Positions 17,346-27,063 of a stretch of 42,862 nt of DNA are shown piece by piece. The DNA is from an uncultured Tateyamaria sp. Lineage in GTDB: Bacteria; Pseudomonadota; Alphaproteobacteria; Rhodobacterales; Rhodobacteraceae. The position numbers and the translations under genes are program-made. Every line of letters starts with the position of its first letter. Within the stretch, counting starts at the first letter, position 1. The DNA lies in the NCBI RefSeq assembly GCF_947504105.1, contig NZ_CANNGP010000037.1:1-42862 (forward strand). Direction: 5' to 3'. Under the pieces are notes generated by a model that did no database searches, had not been told where the DNA came from, and saw nothing but the letters and a program-made list of their open reading frames with translations.

Positions 17346-18859
17346 CGATAGAGCCACACTTCACTAAGGGCTTGCCCGTCCAGTCGCAATTGCGCACGGA
17401 ACTCTGCCCACTGCGCGTCACCCGCCATGAAGGTGAAAGCGAGGCGTGGCCCGCCGGTTTCGGGGTTTCGTTGAATGATGCCTTCGGTCACGTCGCCCGC
17501 GCTGGAGCGGACAAGGCGGTCAACCTTTGAGAGGTCTTTGGGCACGTGGGGTGCGTCTTCGAAGTCGATTGTAAAGATACGCCCGCCTTCTGGACGACCG
17601 CCAGCCGCGGTGTTCAATACGCGCAGTGGCATGGCTGCCTTCGGTGCCGGATCTGCGCCCCAGTCCAGGCGGTAGGTCATGCGGTGCGATGTGCCAGCTT
17701 CGATGTCGGCCGATGGGCGCCAATACGCGACAACATTATCGTATATTTCCTTGTCGGTGGGAATCTCGATGAGGGCGACACTGCCCCGGCCCCAGCCCTC
17801 GCCCGGTGTTATCCAGAGGCCGGGACGACGGTGGTAAAGTGCTTCGAGGTCATTGAAGTCACTGAACTTGCGCGCCCTTTGCATCAAGCCGAAGCCCCGC
17901 GGATTATTATCGCCGAACGCACTGATTTGCAGTGTTTGTGGATTGGCGAGTGGGCGCCAGATTACCTCGCCTCCACCGTTGTGAATCATCAGCCCGTCAT
18001 TGTCATGCACGGCCGGGCGAAAATCATCGAAGCGCTGCTTGTTCGTGTCGTCGAACATGAACATCGAAGTCAGCGGCGCTATCCCCACATGGGTGAGAGT
18101 GTCGCGGGCGAAAATCTCGGCCTCAACATGCATTGTCAGCGGTTGCCCGGGCATGATCTCGAACCGAAAAGCGCCGGTGCAGGATGGACCGTCGAGAAGT
18201 GTATGGACCACGATCTGTGCTGCGCCGCTTGCGGGGCGTTCCAGCCAGAAATGGGTAAAGTCGGGGAATTCTTCCCCCATTGGGTCACCGGTCTTGAGAG
18301 CAAGGCCGCGTGCCGACAATCCATAGATATCACCGGTGCCGATGCCGCGGAAATAGCTGGCACCCTGGAACACCGCGTATTCCTCGTGAATGCCAGGCTG
18401 CCGAAGCTCTGCCCGCAAACGAAGGCCGGAATAGCCAAGCGTGTCGTCGATTGGAACGTTCGGGAACTTGTCCGTGGTGTCAAACACACCCATGTCGAAC
18501 TTGAGCGGTCGGGCTTGATCACCTTCAACTACGTAAGTTCGGATAGCTTGCGGAAAATACAGGCCTGGTGGAAACACATCGACCCGTTGCGGTGCATCGG
18601 AACCTTCCCACAGCCCGTTCCGGCTATCGAACCAGATCTTCCGGTACTGGTCGTAGGTGAGGTTCTGCCACGCTTCTGGGATCATGGGGCGTGGTTCATA
18701 GCCGCGCGCGGCTTTCTCCCGAGCCATGTCAATGACGTCGGACGGGGTGAACGGAGTGGCATCACCCAATGGCAATCCATGTTCATCCTGCGCCCATGAG
18801 GCGCGGGGCGCCGCAGCCAGTGCGGCAAGAGAGGCGAGGAATTCTCGGCGCAGCATCAT
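17333..18859 (-). CDS. opgG: Glucans biosynthesis protein G (periplasmic)
   Basis: OpgG (508 aa) is the periplasmic protein needed for branching and synthesis of osmoregulated periplasmic glucans. The N-terminus MMLRREFLASLAALAAAPRA with cleavage near SWA resembles a twin-arginine-type signal. The mature part shows family blocks: LTYDQYRKIWFD, VDVFPPGLYFP, YAVFQGASYFRGIGTGDIYGLSARGLAL, FTHFWLERP and FNDLEALYHRRPGLWITPGEGWGRG. I chose the ATG at 18859 because it overlaps the opgC stop in an ATGA arrangement; the much longer upstream frame runs inside opgC. It overlaps opgH at its 3' end. Confidence 0.95.
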   Translation of the reverse strand: MMLRREFLASLAALAAAPRASWAQDEHGLPLGDATPFTPSDVIDMAREKAARGYEPRPMIPEAWQNLTYDQYRKIWFDSRNGLWEGSDAPQRVDVFPPGLYFPQAIRTYVVEGDQARPLKFDMGVFDTTDKFPNVPIDDTLGYSGLRLRAELRQPGIHEEYAVFQGASYFRGIGTGDIYGLSARGLALKTGDPMGEEFPDFTHFWLERPASGAAQIVVHTLLDGPSCTGAFRFEIMPGQPLTMHVEAEIFARDTLTHVGIAPLTSMFMFDDTNKQRFDDFRPAVHDNDGLMIHNGGGEVIWRPLANPQTLQISAFGDNNPRGFGLMQRARKFSDFNDLEALYHRRPGLWITPGEGWGRGSVALIEIPTDKEIYDNVVAYWRPSADIEAGTSHRMTYRLDWGADPAPKAAMPLRVLNTAAGGRPEGGRIFTIDFEDAPHVPKDLSKVDRLVRSSAGDVTEGIIQRNPETGGPRLAFTFMAGDAQWAEFRAQLRLDGQALSEVWLYRWTA

Positions 18860-20118
18860 CGGCTCGCCTTTGGTTTCCAGGGGACGGACTTGAACCAGCC
18901 TGCAAGGTAGGCTGTCAGGACCAATACACCGCAGCCGAACGCGTTCACCGCCAGTACAGTGCCTGTATCTCGGCCCAGAACGTCCATTGCAAAGCCGTTG
19001 AAGCGCGCGACAAAGATTGACACCACAAAGACTGCCAGGGATTGCTGACCAACCTTGAGGATGATTGTCAGCGCCTTGTCCCATACACGTGCAATCCCGT
19101 TGGTTGCGATGATGCGCAAGCGGTGACCCTTGTCGCCGGCAAGGACCCAGGCGATGTAGGCGAGTGCCAGGAAATGCACGTAGCGCAGCAGGCCGAAGTC
19201 GGATTTGGAGATCCATTGACGGTTGTCGGCACGCCAGTCGCGCGCCCAGTCAAAGCCCAGTTCGCGCACGCCTATGCTCGACAGCGGGATGTTGGCCAGC
19301 ACAATGAATGTGGCAAGACCGATCAGCACCGTGCTGACGGGTGGTTTTGGCAACCAGCCGCGCATGAAAGCGAAGCCGGTAAAAAAGACAAGCTGCCAGC
19401 CGAACGGGTTAAGGAACCAGCGCCGCTGCCAGTCGTCGTTGCCGACCCATGGTTCCGCAGTGAAGTTCAGATAGGGCAGGCCAGCGGCCTCCATGAATTT
19501 ACGCTGACCAAATAGCCACAGGATACCGCAGAAAGCCGCTACAAGCCCTAGATGTACGCGCGCCAGAAAGATCACGATGGGCATCATGGCAAGGATCACC
19601 ATGTACATGGGCAGGATATCGAACAGGTTCGGTACCCATTGCAACGTCATGAAGCGGAAAAGCATATCGGGGTTTTGCCAATGCTCCCCTTCCACAAACA
19701 GCATCCAGAGGTTCAGTTGACCCCAATAGTTGCGAGTTGTGATCTCAAGATCCGTGACAAAGGCGAGCAGGGCTGTTGTGGCAAAGAAAAGGCCCACATG
19801 TGCCCAGTAAACTTGCCAGATGCGGTAGCCCACGCGGGCTGTCCCAAGCGCAAAACCGGCCTTTTGGAATGTGGAGCCGAATGCGATGGCTGATGCCATC
19901 CCCGAGCAGAATACGAAGATTTCTGTCGCATCTGAAAAACCCCAACGGGCTGGAATCCAGGACGTCAGAAAATTGCCGGGTGTATGTGCGAACAGGATGA
20001 TGAACATCGCCAACCCGCGAAAAAAATCCAGACGGATATCTCGCACCCGCACAGGATTTGCCGGTGTGGCCGCTGCAGTGACCGCTGCGGCAGGGGTGGT
20101 GGGGTCGGCAAAAGTCAT
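18856..20118 (-). CDS. opgC: OpgC-type glucan succinyl/acyltransferase
   Basis: The 420-residue polytopic membrane protein has the OpgC family signature RVRDIRLDFFRGLAMFIILFAHTPGNFL, followed by ATEIFVFCSGMASAIAFG and about ten hydrophobic segments. Family members transfer succinyl or other acyl groups to periplasmic glucans, adding negative charge. It overlaps opgG by four bases and belongs to the same operon, so the glucans here are probably acylated. It lies only 45 bases downstream of a repeat-protein gene on the same strand, which may be cotranscribed. Confidence 0.92.
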   Translation of the reverse strand: MTFADPTTPAAAVTAAATPANPVRVRDIRLDFFRGLAMFIILFAHTPGNFLTSWIPARWGFSDATEIFVFCSGMASAIAFGSTFQKAGFALGTARVGYRIWQVYWAHVGLFFATTALLAFVTDLEITTRNYWGQLNLWMLFVEGEHWQNPDMLFRFMTLQWVPNLFDILPMYMVILAMMPIVIFLARVHLGLVAAFCGILWLFGQRKFMEAAGLPYLNFTAEPWVGNDDWQRRWFLNPFGWQLVFFTGFAFMRGWLPKPPVSTVLIGLATFIVLANIPLSSIGVRELGFDWARDWRADNRQWISKSDFGLLRYVHFLALAYIAWVLAGDKGHRLRIIATNGIARVWDKALTIILKVGQQSLAVFVVSIFVARFNGFAMDVLGRDTGTVLAVNAFGCGVLVLTAYLAGWFKSVPWKPKASR

Positions 20119-20163
20119 GGCCGCTGTCTACTTTACCTCACAAATGGGTGCCATCCCCGCACA

Positions 20164-21510
20164 TTATTGAGCGGGAATGCGCCGCGTATCTTGGATTGAT
20201 GCAAGCCGGGTGGCCGCGAACCGATCGACGGCACCCGCACGGCGTGCAATGCGATCTTCGAGCAAAGCCTCGGTCGCGTCATACATGCCGGACCTGATCC
20301 CCGCGTCGATTGTCATCCGTTCAAAGACGTCGCGCTGGGCATGGCTGCCGCCAATAGTCTGCATTGCAGGGCGCGCCGCAGCGAGATCGTGAAAGGCTGC
20401 ATCATAGCGCCCTTCGGCAAAGGCATTCAGGCCCGACAGCGCTGCCTTGCCCGGATCGGCGACACGAGCCGGCATCTCGCCTTGGCGTGCTGCATCGATC
20501 GCAAAGCGTGTGGACATAGCGGCTTGAGCGTCCTCACGCCCAGCAGCGCCAAGGGCCAGTTGATAGTGAAGGTCTGCAAAGACGAGGCACCCATCATCCG
20601 TGCGTGTCTGAGCGAAATCGGCAAGCTCCGCCCAACGATCACCCACCTGGATACCTTCAAGTTCCAGCCGCATCAGCAAGGATGTTGCGTTGGCAATGTC
20701 GCGATAGTCATCCGTTTTGTCTGCGCGGATCTGCTGGTCATAGAGCGCTAGTACGATGTCGTTCTCGCCTCTATCGAGGTGCAGTAGTGCCTTGTGCCAC
20801 CAAACGTGATATCGAAAATTGTTGCAGTGATCCCAAGCCGATACATTGTTTTCAATCAGGGAAATGCCTGCGTCAGGGCGTGCCATCATGTCATAAACAT
20901 GGGCCACAGCGTGCAGGCCCCAAGCGTCGTCCGTTGCCAATTCAAGTCCCTTGAGACCCACGGCTTCCGCGGCGCGGTAATCACCCGTTTCTTCGAGGGT
21001 AAAGGCGTGGCAACCGTAGAGATATCCTTCGAGCGCGTGATCTTTATGGGCGTCCAGCACATTTTCGATCGAAGCACGCATGCCTACGCCATCACCCAGA
21101 ATGAAGCGGATGGCGTGGCTGACCTTGGCCGACAGCGTATCCGTGGGGTATTCTGCCAGAATACGCTCCATCGCGGCGATTGCCCCCGACGGGCGGCCAT
21201 CCAACCATTCACCCAAGGCGCGCACCCAAAGCCGTTCCCGGGCGCTGCCGCCCGACACGGCAAGTGCTGCAATTGCATCTTCGCCGGCTTCGCGTGCCAC
21301 AACATACAGTTCCTTACGGCCCATCATCAGGGAAAACAGGCCCTTGGCTGCGTACCCCATTGCAAATTGGGGTGCGCCGGACAGGACTGCGCTCAAATGG
21401 GTAGGGGTCGCTGTGCCATGCGCAAGGAAGGCGCGGATCATGCCATTCCACTCTTCGACGAGAGTGGCGTCTTCAAGGCTGACTGGCGCCTGGCAAATAT
21501 CGTGCATCAT
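20164..21510 (-). CDS. TTC38-like tetratricopeptide repeat protein
   Basis: The product (448 aa from the ATG at 21510) resembles the bacterial relatives of tetratricopeptide repeat protein 38. Characteristic stretches are FAMGYAAKGLFSLMMGRKEL, GDYRAAEAVGLKGLELATDDAWGLHAVAHVYDM and FRYHVWWHKALLHLDRGE. These proteins are all-helical, cytoplasmic in appearance, and have no established biochemical role. The extra 16 residues upstream (MFYTQTRTHTVRGHAP) are an alternative start and look less typical. It sits upstream of opgC on the same strand, 45 bases apart; any role in glucan synthesis is only suggested by position. Confidence 0.78.
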   Translation of the reverse strand: MMHDICQAPVSLEDATLVEEWNGMIRAFLAHGTATPTHLSAVLSGAPQFAMGYAAKGLFSLMMGRKELYVVAREAGEDAIAALAVSGGSARERLWVRALGEWLDGRPSGAIAAMERILAEYPTDTLSAKVSHAIRFILGDGVGMRASIENVLDAHKDHALEGYLYGCHAFTLEETGDYRAAEAVGLKGLELATDDAWGLHAVAHVYDMMARPDAGISLIENNVSAWDHCNNFRYHVWWHKALLHLDRGENDIVLALYDQQIRADKTDDYRDIANATSLLMRLELEGIQVGDRWAELADFAQTRTDDGCLVFADLHYQLALGAAGREDAQAAMSTRFAIDAARQGEMPARVADPGKAALSGLNAFAEGRYDAAFHDLAAARPAMQTIGGSHAQRDVFERMTIDAGIRSGMYDATEALLEDRIARRAGAVDRFAATRLASIQDTRRIPAQ

Positions 21511-21682
21511 GGGTGCGTGGCCTCTTACCGTATGCGTTCTTGTTTGGGTGTAAAACATCTAAGCAGGAATGGTATGCTATGAGCATAGGAAACACGTAAC
21601 CGTGAAGCGGCATGTGCTGTTCCGTGAGCAAAATGTCAGCACATCCGCCAAAAGCAGGCAAAAACCGGCCAAAGCGGTTGAG

Positions 21683-22900
21683 CTAGTCGGTATCTTGTTG
21701 CGATTTATGACGCTTTAATGTTGCAAGCACTGCCTCGGTGTCCTGTCCGAACCGAGGTGGAGGTCGTCGATATGTCACAGGAGTCGCTGAAAATTTGAGC
21801 GGATTCGCCAAAAGACGTACGTACCCGTCTTCCACGTCGCTGTGGTCAACCTGCACTACCGTACCGCGTGCCTGTGCCTGATCCGAGTTTAGTGCTTCCG
21901 CCACATCGTGGATGGGCCCACCTGGTACTTTGACCGCGTGCATTTTGGTCAGCAGGTCGTCCTTGGCCATTCCAGCCAGAATTGGGGACAGAGATGCGGT
22001 CAGCGTGACCCGGTTTTCGATGCGGCTCAGGTTGGTTGTGTAGCGCGGGTCCCGTCCGAGTTCGGGTGCACCGATGGCATCGCAGAACCGTGCAAACTGC
22101 GCATCATTGCCCACTGCCACCAAAACGTGCCCGTCCGATGTGGCAAATGCATCGTAGGGCACGATGTTGGGGTGCGCATTGCCGCGCCGTTCCGGCACCT
22201 GTCCCGACACAAGATAATTGCACCCTTCGTTGATCAGCCACGCCATCTGCGCATCCACCAGACTTAAGTCGATATGCTGACCTTCGCCCGTTTGATCCCT
22301 GTGTCGCAGTGCCGCCAGAATTCCGATTGTGGCGTACATCCCGCACATGACATCAGCAATGCCTACGCCGACCTTGGTCGGTGTGCCGTCGGGATCGCCA
22401 GTCAGCGACATGATTCCGCCGTAGCCCTGCGCCATCAGATCGTAGCCAGGCCTGTCACGGTTCGGGCCCGTTTGTCCGAAGCCGGAAATCGAACAATATA
22501 CAAGTCCCGGATGCGCTGTCAGTAACGTGTCATGGTCGAGCCCATACTTTTCCAGCCCCCCGGGTTTGTAGTTCTCGATCACCACATCTGCGCGGGCGGC
22601 GAGTTGGCGGATAATGTCCTGACCTTCTTTGGTCGAAAGGTCGACGGCCACCGATTGCTTGTTGCGGTTTGCAGACATGAAATAGGCCGACAGGTCAGTG
22701 GGGTACCCGTCCTGATTACGGGCATAATTCGGCCCCCATCCACGGGTGTCGTCCCCGCCAGTTTTCGGGTTCTCGATCTTAATGACCGTAGCGCCAAGGT
22801 CGCCCAGCATTTGCGTTGCCGTCGGCCCTGCAAGGATACGTGACAGGTCCAGAACGAACAGTCCATCCAGCGCGCCCGGTGTTTCAGATGCGGCCATCAT
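21683..22900 (-). CDS. CaiB/BaiF-type (class III) CoA-transferase
   Basis: About 405 residues of a class III CoA-transferase, which swaps CoA between carboxylic acids through an aspartyl intermediate. Recognisable blocks are FVLDLSRILAGPTATQMLGDLGATVIKIE, FMSANRNKQSVAVDL, GYDLMAQGYGGIMSLTG (expected catalytic Asp) and EGQHIDLSLVDAQMAWL. It matches the whole family length and looks intact. The start at 22900 overlaps the stop of the upstream ThDP-enzyme gene by 17 bases, so both are one unit. The substrate is not deducible from sequence; relatives act on formate/oxalate, carnitine, mesaconate and others. Confidence 0.9.
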   Translation of the reverse strand: MMAASETPGALDGLFVLDLSRILAGPTATQMLGDLGATVIKIENPKTGGDDTRGWGPNYARNQDGYPTDLSAYFMSANRNKQSVAVDLSTKEGQDIIRQLAARADVVIENYKPGGLEKYGLDHDTLLTAHPGLVYCSISGFGQTGPNRDRPGYDLMAQGYGGIMSLTGDPDGTPTKVGVGIADVMCGMYATIGILAALRHRDQTGEGQHIDLSLVDAQMAWLINEGCNYLVSGQVPERRGNAHPNIVPYDAFATSDGHVLVAVGNDAQFARFCDAIGAPELGRDPRYTTNLSRIENRVTLTASLSPILAGMAKDDLLTKMHAVKVPGGPIHDVAEALNSDQAQARGTVVQVDHSDVEDGYVRLLANPLKFSATPVTYRRPPPRFGQDTEAVLATLKRHKSQQDTD

Positions 22901-24539
22901 ACGCTCCCCGCTCAATCACAGCGGCAATCACGGTGAAGGTATCGGCGGATTTAGCGGTGGCAAGCGCGTCTTTCAACTCCGCGCGCGAGGTTACTGTATG
23001 ACCTGCACCGCCAAAGGCGCGCCCCATCGCGGCGAAATCATGTTTGGCAAAGTCAACGCCCGCATTGGCAAGTTGCCGCTGCCGCTGTTTCAGTTCGATC
23101 AGCGCCAGCGAGGCATCGACGAAGACGACGAAGATGGTATTGAGGCCCAGCTCTGCCGCGGTGGACAATTCTCCGGTAACCATTAGAAACCCGGCATCGC
23201 CCGAAAAGCTGACGATAGTGCGCGTAGGGTCTGCCACTTGCGCGCCCATCGCCAACGGGATGGCGCAGCCCATTGTGCAAAGTGCAGAGGATTGCATAAG
23301 GCCGCGCGCCTCGTAGCACTCCCACATCTGGCTGAGCAGGATACGGTGCGCCCCACTGTCTGCCGTCGCCAGCGCGTCCCTGGGCAGTTCGGTGCGGCAG
23401 GTGTCGATTACGGCTGCTGGTCCCCAATCGTCATTGCGGGGGAAGGCGTTGGACAAGTCGGCTTTGGCGGCCGCGATCTCACCGGAAGGCCATGTGCTCC
23501 GCGGCGGCACACCGTCGGCCATTGCAGTCAACGTTGCCGAGCAGTCGCCGATCACGTTGGTAGTTGCCTGATGCATATAGTGGTGGTTCGGCTCTGCCGT
23601 GATGTCGATCATGGTCTGGATGCCCGGAAAATAGAAATCGCGCCAGCCGGTGCGCATTTCGATCGGGTCATAGCCCAAGCCGATGATCAGATCGGCGCGT
23701 TGGACCAGTGGCAGCAGGATTTCGTCCGCTTTGGGCGATAGACCGGCACCACCCAATGCGAGCGGATGGTCTTCGGGCAACAGACCCTTGGCCTTGTATG
23801 TCGTGATGACGGGCACGTTGTAGGTTTCGACAAACTGCAGCAGTGTGTCCGACATGTCTTGCCGCCGGGTGTTGAACCCTTGGTTCAGTGCATCAACCCC
23901 TACAATCATGATAGGCCGTTCGGCCTTTGCGAGTGACGCCTGCATATCGGACAAAGCGGTCGGTGCGGGCACAACTGGTTCTGCATGGGATCTGCGTGCC
24001 GGGATGTCGGGGCGCACCGGCGTTACCGCCACCGTGATCGGAACGTCGATATGTACGGGCCCGGGCCGCCCTTCGAGTGCGATGCCTACTGCTTTATCTG
24101 CTATGACGTGCGCTGCGCCGGTGTTGAGGGTGAATGTGGCTTTGGTAATTGGCTGGAACACCTGCGTCTGGTCCAGCACCTGATGTGTATAAGTTTGCGC
24201 CTCGTCCGCATCAACGCAGCCTGCCAAAACAATCAGCGGCACGCGGTCTTGATAGGCGTTGGCGACGGCATTTACGCCGTTCAGTGCGCCGGGACCAACC
24301 GTGGCGACAAGAATGCCCGGTGCGCCGGTGCGGTGCCATGCCCCTTCGGCCATGAAGGCAGCCGCATTTTCGTGCTTGCATAGGATAAAGCGAATGCCCG
24401 CGCGTTCCAAGGCGTCCACGATCGTCAGTACCTCGCCCCCGGGCATGCCAAAGGCAAAACGGCATCCGGCATCAAAGAGGCGTGCAGCCAGCACATCTGC
24501 AGCGCGTGGTGGTGTGGGGGGCGGGGGCAGGTCTTGCAT
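22884..24539 (-). CDS. Acetolactate synthase-like thiamine diphosphate enzyme
   Basis: The 551-residue protein has all three domains of the acetolactate synthase/2-oxoacid decarboxylase family. The Pyr domain has FAFGMPGGEVLTIVDAL and ILCKHENAAAFMAEG, with the catalytic Glu in KHE. A central domain and a ThDP-binding PP domain (FSGDAGFLMVTGELSTAAELGLN...) follow. The usual NN pair after the GD motif appears as VDAS. It is not a standard IlvB and lacks oxalyl-CoA decarboxylase features I would expect. The ATG at 24539 was chosen over a GTG at 24563. It overlaps the CoA-transferase gene, suggesting decarboxylation or ligation of a CoA-linked substrate, which is unverified. Confidence 0.83.
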   Translation of the reverse strand: MQDLPPPPTPPRAADVLAARLFDAGCRFAFGMPGGEVLTIVDALERAGIRFILCKHENAAAFMAEGAWHRTGAPGILVATVGPGALNGVNAVANAYQDRVPLIVLAGCVDADEAQTYTHQVLDQTQVFQPITKATFTLNTGAAHVIADKAVGIALEGRPGPVHIDVPITVAVTPVRPDIPARRSHAEPVVPAPTALSDMQASLAKAERPIMIVGVDALNQGFNTRRQDMSDTLLQFVETYNVPVITTYKAKGLLPEDHPLALGGAGLSPKADEILLPLVQRADLIIGLGYDPIEMRTGWRDFYFPGIQTMIDITAEPNHHYMHQATTNVIGDCSATLTAMADGVPPRSTWPSGEIAAAKADLSNAFPRNDDWGPAAVIDTCRTELPRDALATADSGAHRILLSQMWECYEARGLMQSSALCTMGCAIPLAMGAQVADPTRTIVSFSGDAGFLMVTGELSTAAELGLNTIFVVFVDASLALIELKQRQRQLANAGVDFAKHDFAAMGRAFGGAGHTVTSRAELKDALATAKSADTFTVIAAVIERGAYDGRI

Positions 24540-24632
24540 TGCTGGTCTTTCACGTTTTAGCACCGCGTCTTCCTGTCATGGTCATCGATGACGCACAACT
24601 CACACCTGCGCTGGGTTTGTTTCATCAAGGGG

Positions 24633-24663
24633 TTGACGTTCCAGTGACTGGAAGCCCTATGTG
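24633..24663 (+). promoter_or_regulatory. CueR-type promoter and operator of copA
   Basis: TTGACG (24633-24638) and TATGTG (24658-24663) are separated by 19 bases, the over-long spacer typical of MerR-family-activated promoters. The spacer contains the perfect dyad TTCCAGTGACTGGAA (24639-24653). Layout and register match the known E. coli copA promoter (TTGACC, a TTCC...GGAA dyad, 19-base spacer). Seven bases beyond the -10 element falls on the A of the copA ATG at 24670, so the transcript may be leaderless. The would-be activator, cueR at 27060, is broken. Confidence 0.85.
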
Positions 24664-24669
24664 CACAAC

Positions 24670-27063
24670 ATGACCGACCGCACGCTAACATTCACGTTGC
24701 AGGGGCTACACTGCGCATCTTGCATCGGGCGTGCCGAGGCGGCTTTGACGGCATTGCCGGGCGCGCATGATGTACGGGTGAACCTTGCGGATCATAGTGC
24801 GCGTATTTCTGGGGTTAGTGCGGATGTAGCAATGGAGGCGCTTGATCAGGCGGGCTATCCGCCTGCGATACGGCATATGACCATGCACGTCCCGTCCATG
24901 TCCTGCGCGTCCTGTGTCGGACGTATCGAGGCGGTAGCCCAGGCGGTTCCAGGTGTTCTGAAGGCCGAGGTACGCTTTCCCACAAAAACCCTTGTGGTCG
25001 ATATTCTTGGGTCTGATGCTGCGCTACGCAACGCTTTGAAGGCGGCTGGCTATCCAGCGGACATACCCGAAGATAATGCGGGTGAAGTGAACGAAGCGCG
25101 TCTCGTTTTTCGCCGTTTTTTATTGGCGGCTGTACTGACCCTGCCGGTGTTTGTGATCGAGATGGGAGGGCATTTGTACCCGCCTTTGCATCACTGGGTT
25201 GCCAGGACCATTGGCGTAGCCAACAGTCACCTGTTTCAGCTTTTGCTGACGGCTGTGGTTCTTGCATGGCCGGGGGCAGGTTTTTTTCGTCGTGGATTGC
25301 CCAACCTGTTCAAGGCGCGTCCCGATATGGATGCACTGGTAGCGCTTGGGGCAGGCGCGGCGTTTGTCTTTTCGGCTTTTTCAGTATTGGCCCCCGGCAT
25401 TTTACCTCCCGCAGGGGTCTATTTCGAAGCGGCAGCCGTGATTGTGACCCTGATCCTGATGGGCCGTTGGTTGGAAGCGCGCGCCAAGGGTCATACTGGC
25501 GACGCAGTAAGGCGGTTGTTGGGACTGCGCCCTGAAGAAGCTGAACGGGTCCGGGATGATGGCGCCGTCGAGATCGTCCCGATTGCAGCTGTGCAGACAG
25601 GTGATGTGTTGCGCGTACGGTCGGGCGGGCGGATCCCCGTGGACGGCGTTGTGGTCGATGGTCACAGCCACGTTGACGAAAGCATGCTGACGGGTGAACC
25701 TGTGCCGGTCCTGAAGCAGGCAGGAGATCCAGTCACTGGAGGTACGTTGACAACGACAGGAACACTGGCGCTGCGTGCCACTCATGTTGGGGAAGAGACG
25801 GTGCTCGCACGTATCACGGCCCTGACCCGTGACGCTCAGGCCGCGCGATTGCCGGTCGAGGCTTTGGTCAACCGGATTACGGCATGGTTCGTGCCGGTGG
25901 TCCTACTGATCGCCACGGCAACATTTGCCGCCTGGTGGGCTGTCGACGGATTGGCACCGGCTGTGGTGGCCGCCGTGTCAGTACTGATTATCGCGTGCCC
26001 TTGCGCTATGGGTTTGGCGACGCCGATGTCGGTGATGGTCGGTACAGGGCGCGCGGCAGAATTGGGTGTGCTGTTTCACAAGGGCGATGCGCTGCAACGA
26101 ATGCAGAATGCCCGGGTTGTGGCATTTGACAAGACCGGGACACTGACCCATGGCACGCCACAATTGGACGAGATCGCGCTGGCGGTAGGTGGAGATGAGA
26201 CATCTGTTCTAAGCATGGCTGCAGGTGTGGAAAGCCTATCCGAGCATCCAATAGGTCGGGCCATAGTCGCTGCAGTATCTACTGTTCCCAAAGCTGTTAC
26301 GGATTTTCATGCTGTGCTTGGAGCGGGTGCGGCGGCAGTTGTAGAAGGGCGAAATGTGGTTGTCGGTAATATCGATATGCTTACGCAAGCGACGATAACA
26401 CCGGACGACGCTTTGACCGAAACTGCTGAACGCTGGTCGGACACGGGCGCGACGGTTGTGCATGTCGCAATGGATGGACAACACACAGCTGCATTGGCTG
26501 TCCGTGATACGATAAGAGAAGGCGCAGCAGATGCCATTGCCGTACTGAAGGCTCAGGGTCGTAATGTCGCAATGATCTCTGGCGATACGCCTGCTGCCGC
26601 AAGGCATACTGCGGCAGCGTTGCAGATCGGGACCGTCATCGCTGGCGTAAAGCCAGATCAGAAAGTCGATGCGCTCCGCAGTTTGCGTGCTTCACATGGT
26701 CCCGTTGCATTTGTTGGGGATGGCTTGAATGACGCCCCGGCGTTGGCCGCGGCAGATGTGGGGCTTGCCGTGAACGGCGCTACGGATGCGGCGATAGAAG
26801 CGGCAGATGTGGTCCTGATGTCGTCGGAGCCGGCTGCAGTCTTGCGCGCATTGCGCATAAGCCGCGCCACGTTGCGTAACATATGGCAAAACCTGGGCTG
26901 GGCTTTCGTTTACAACACTGCCCTCATCCCGGTGGCCGCAGGCATCCTTGTGCCGTTTGATGGCCCGCAGCTCTCGCCGGCTCTGGCTGCGCTGGCCATG
27001 GCTTTGTCTTCCGTATTTGTCGTCACAAACGCATTGCGCCTGCGCACGAAGGGGGCCACATGA
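24670..27063 (+). CDS. copA: Copper-exporting P1B-type ATPase CopA
   Basis: This 797-residue pump exports Cu(I) from the cytoplasm. Two N-terminal heavy-metal domains carry CASC motifs ([10 protein letters not shown] at about 12-21, and MSCASCVGR). The transmembrane CPC site is in [13 protein letters not shown], the phosphorylation site in [11 protein letters not shown], the HP motif in LSEHPIGRA, and the hinge in [21 protein letters not shown] is present in the actuator domain. All catalytic motifs are intact. I chose the ATG at 24670 rather than the in-frame GTG at 24661, because the -10 element of the promoter overlaps that GTG. No Shine-Dalgarno fits, consistent with a leaderless mRNA. 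The cueR remnant overlaps its stop (ATGA). Confidence 0.97.
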   Translation: MTDRTLTFTLQGLHCASCIGRAEAALTALPGAHDVRVNLADHSARISGVSADVAMEALDQAGYPPAIRHMTMHVPSMSCASCVGRIEAVAQAVPGVLKAEVRFPTKTLVVDILGSDAALRNALKAAGYPADIPEDNAGEVNEARLVFRRFLLAAVLTLPVFVIEMGGHLYPPLHHWVARTIGVANSHLFQLLLTAVVLAWPGAGFFRRGLPNLFKARPDMDALVALGAGAAFVFSAFSVLAPGILPPAGVYFEAAAVIVTLILMGRWLEARAKGHTGDAVRRLLGLRPEEAERVRDDGAVEIVPIAAVQTGDVLRVRSGGRIPVDGVVVDGHSHVDESMLTGEPVPVLKQAGDPVTGGTLTTTGTLALRATHVGEETVLARITALTRDAQAARLPVEALVNRITAWFVPVVLLIATATFAAWWAVDGLAPAVVAAVSVLIIACPCAMGLATPMSVMVGTGRAAELGVLFHKGDALQRMQNARVVAFDKTGTLTHGTPQLDEIALAVGGDETSVLSMAAGVESLSEHPIGRAIVAAVSTVPKAVTDFHAVLGAGAAAVVEGRNVVVGNIDMLTQATITPDDALTETAERWSDTGATVVHVAMDGQHTAALAVRDTIREGAADAIAVLKAQGRNVAMISGDTPAAARHTAAALQIGTVIAGVKPDQKVDALRSLRASHGPVAFVGDGLNDAPALAAADVGLAVNGATDAAIEAADVVLMSSEPAAVLRALRISRATLRNIWQNLGWAFVYNTALIPVAAGILVPFDGPQLSPALAALAMALSSVFVVTNALRLRTKGAT

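Noticed and set aside
17546-18799. Plus-strand open frame of 417 aa
   Set aside because: An antisense shadow of opgG; no domain, no ribosome binding site, and opgG is clearly the real gene.
18860-19216. N-terminal extension of opgG to 627 aa
   Set aside because: It lies inside opgC in another frame; the signal peptide and family start are at 18859.
21683-24539. Oxalate degradation pair (formyl-CoA transferase and oxalyl-CoA decarboxylase)
   Set aside because: The ThDP enzyme lacks the stretches I associate with oxalyl-CoA decarboxylase, so gene pairing alone is not enough.
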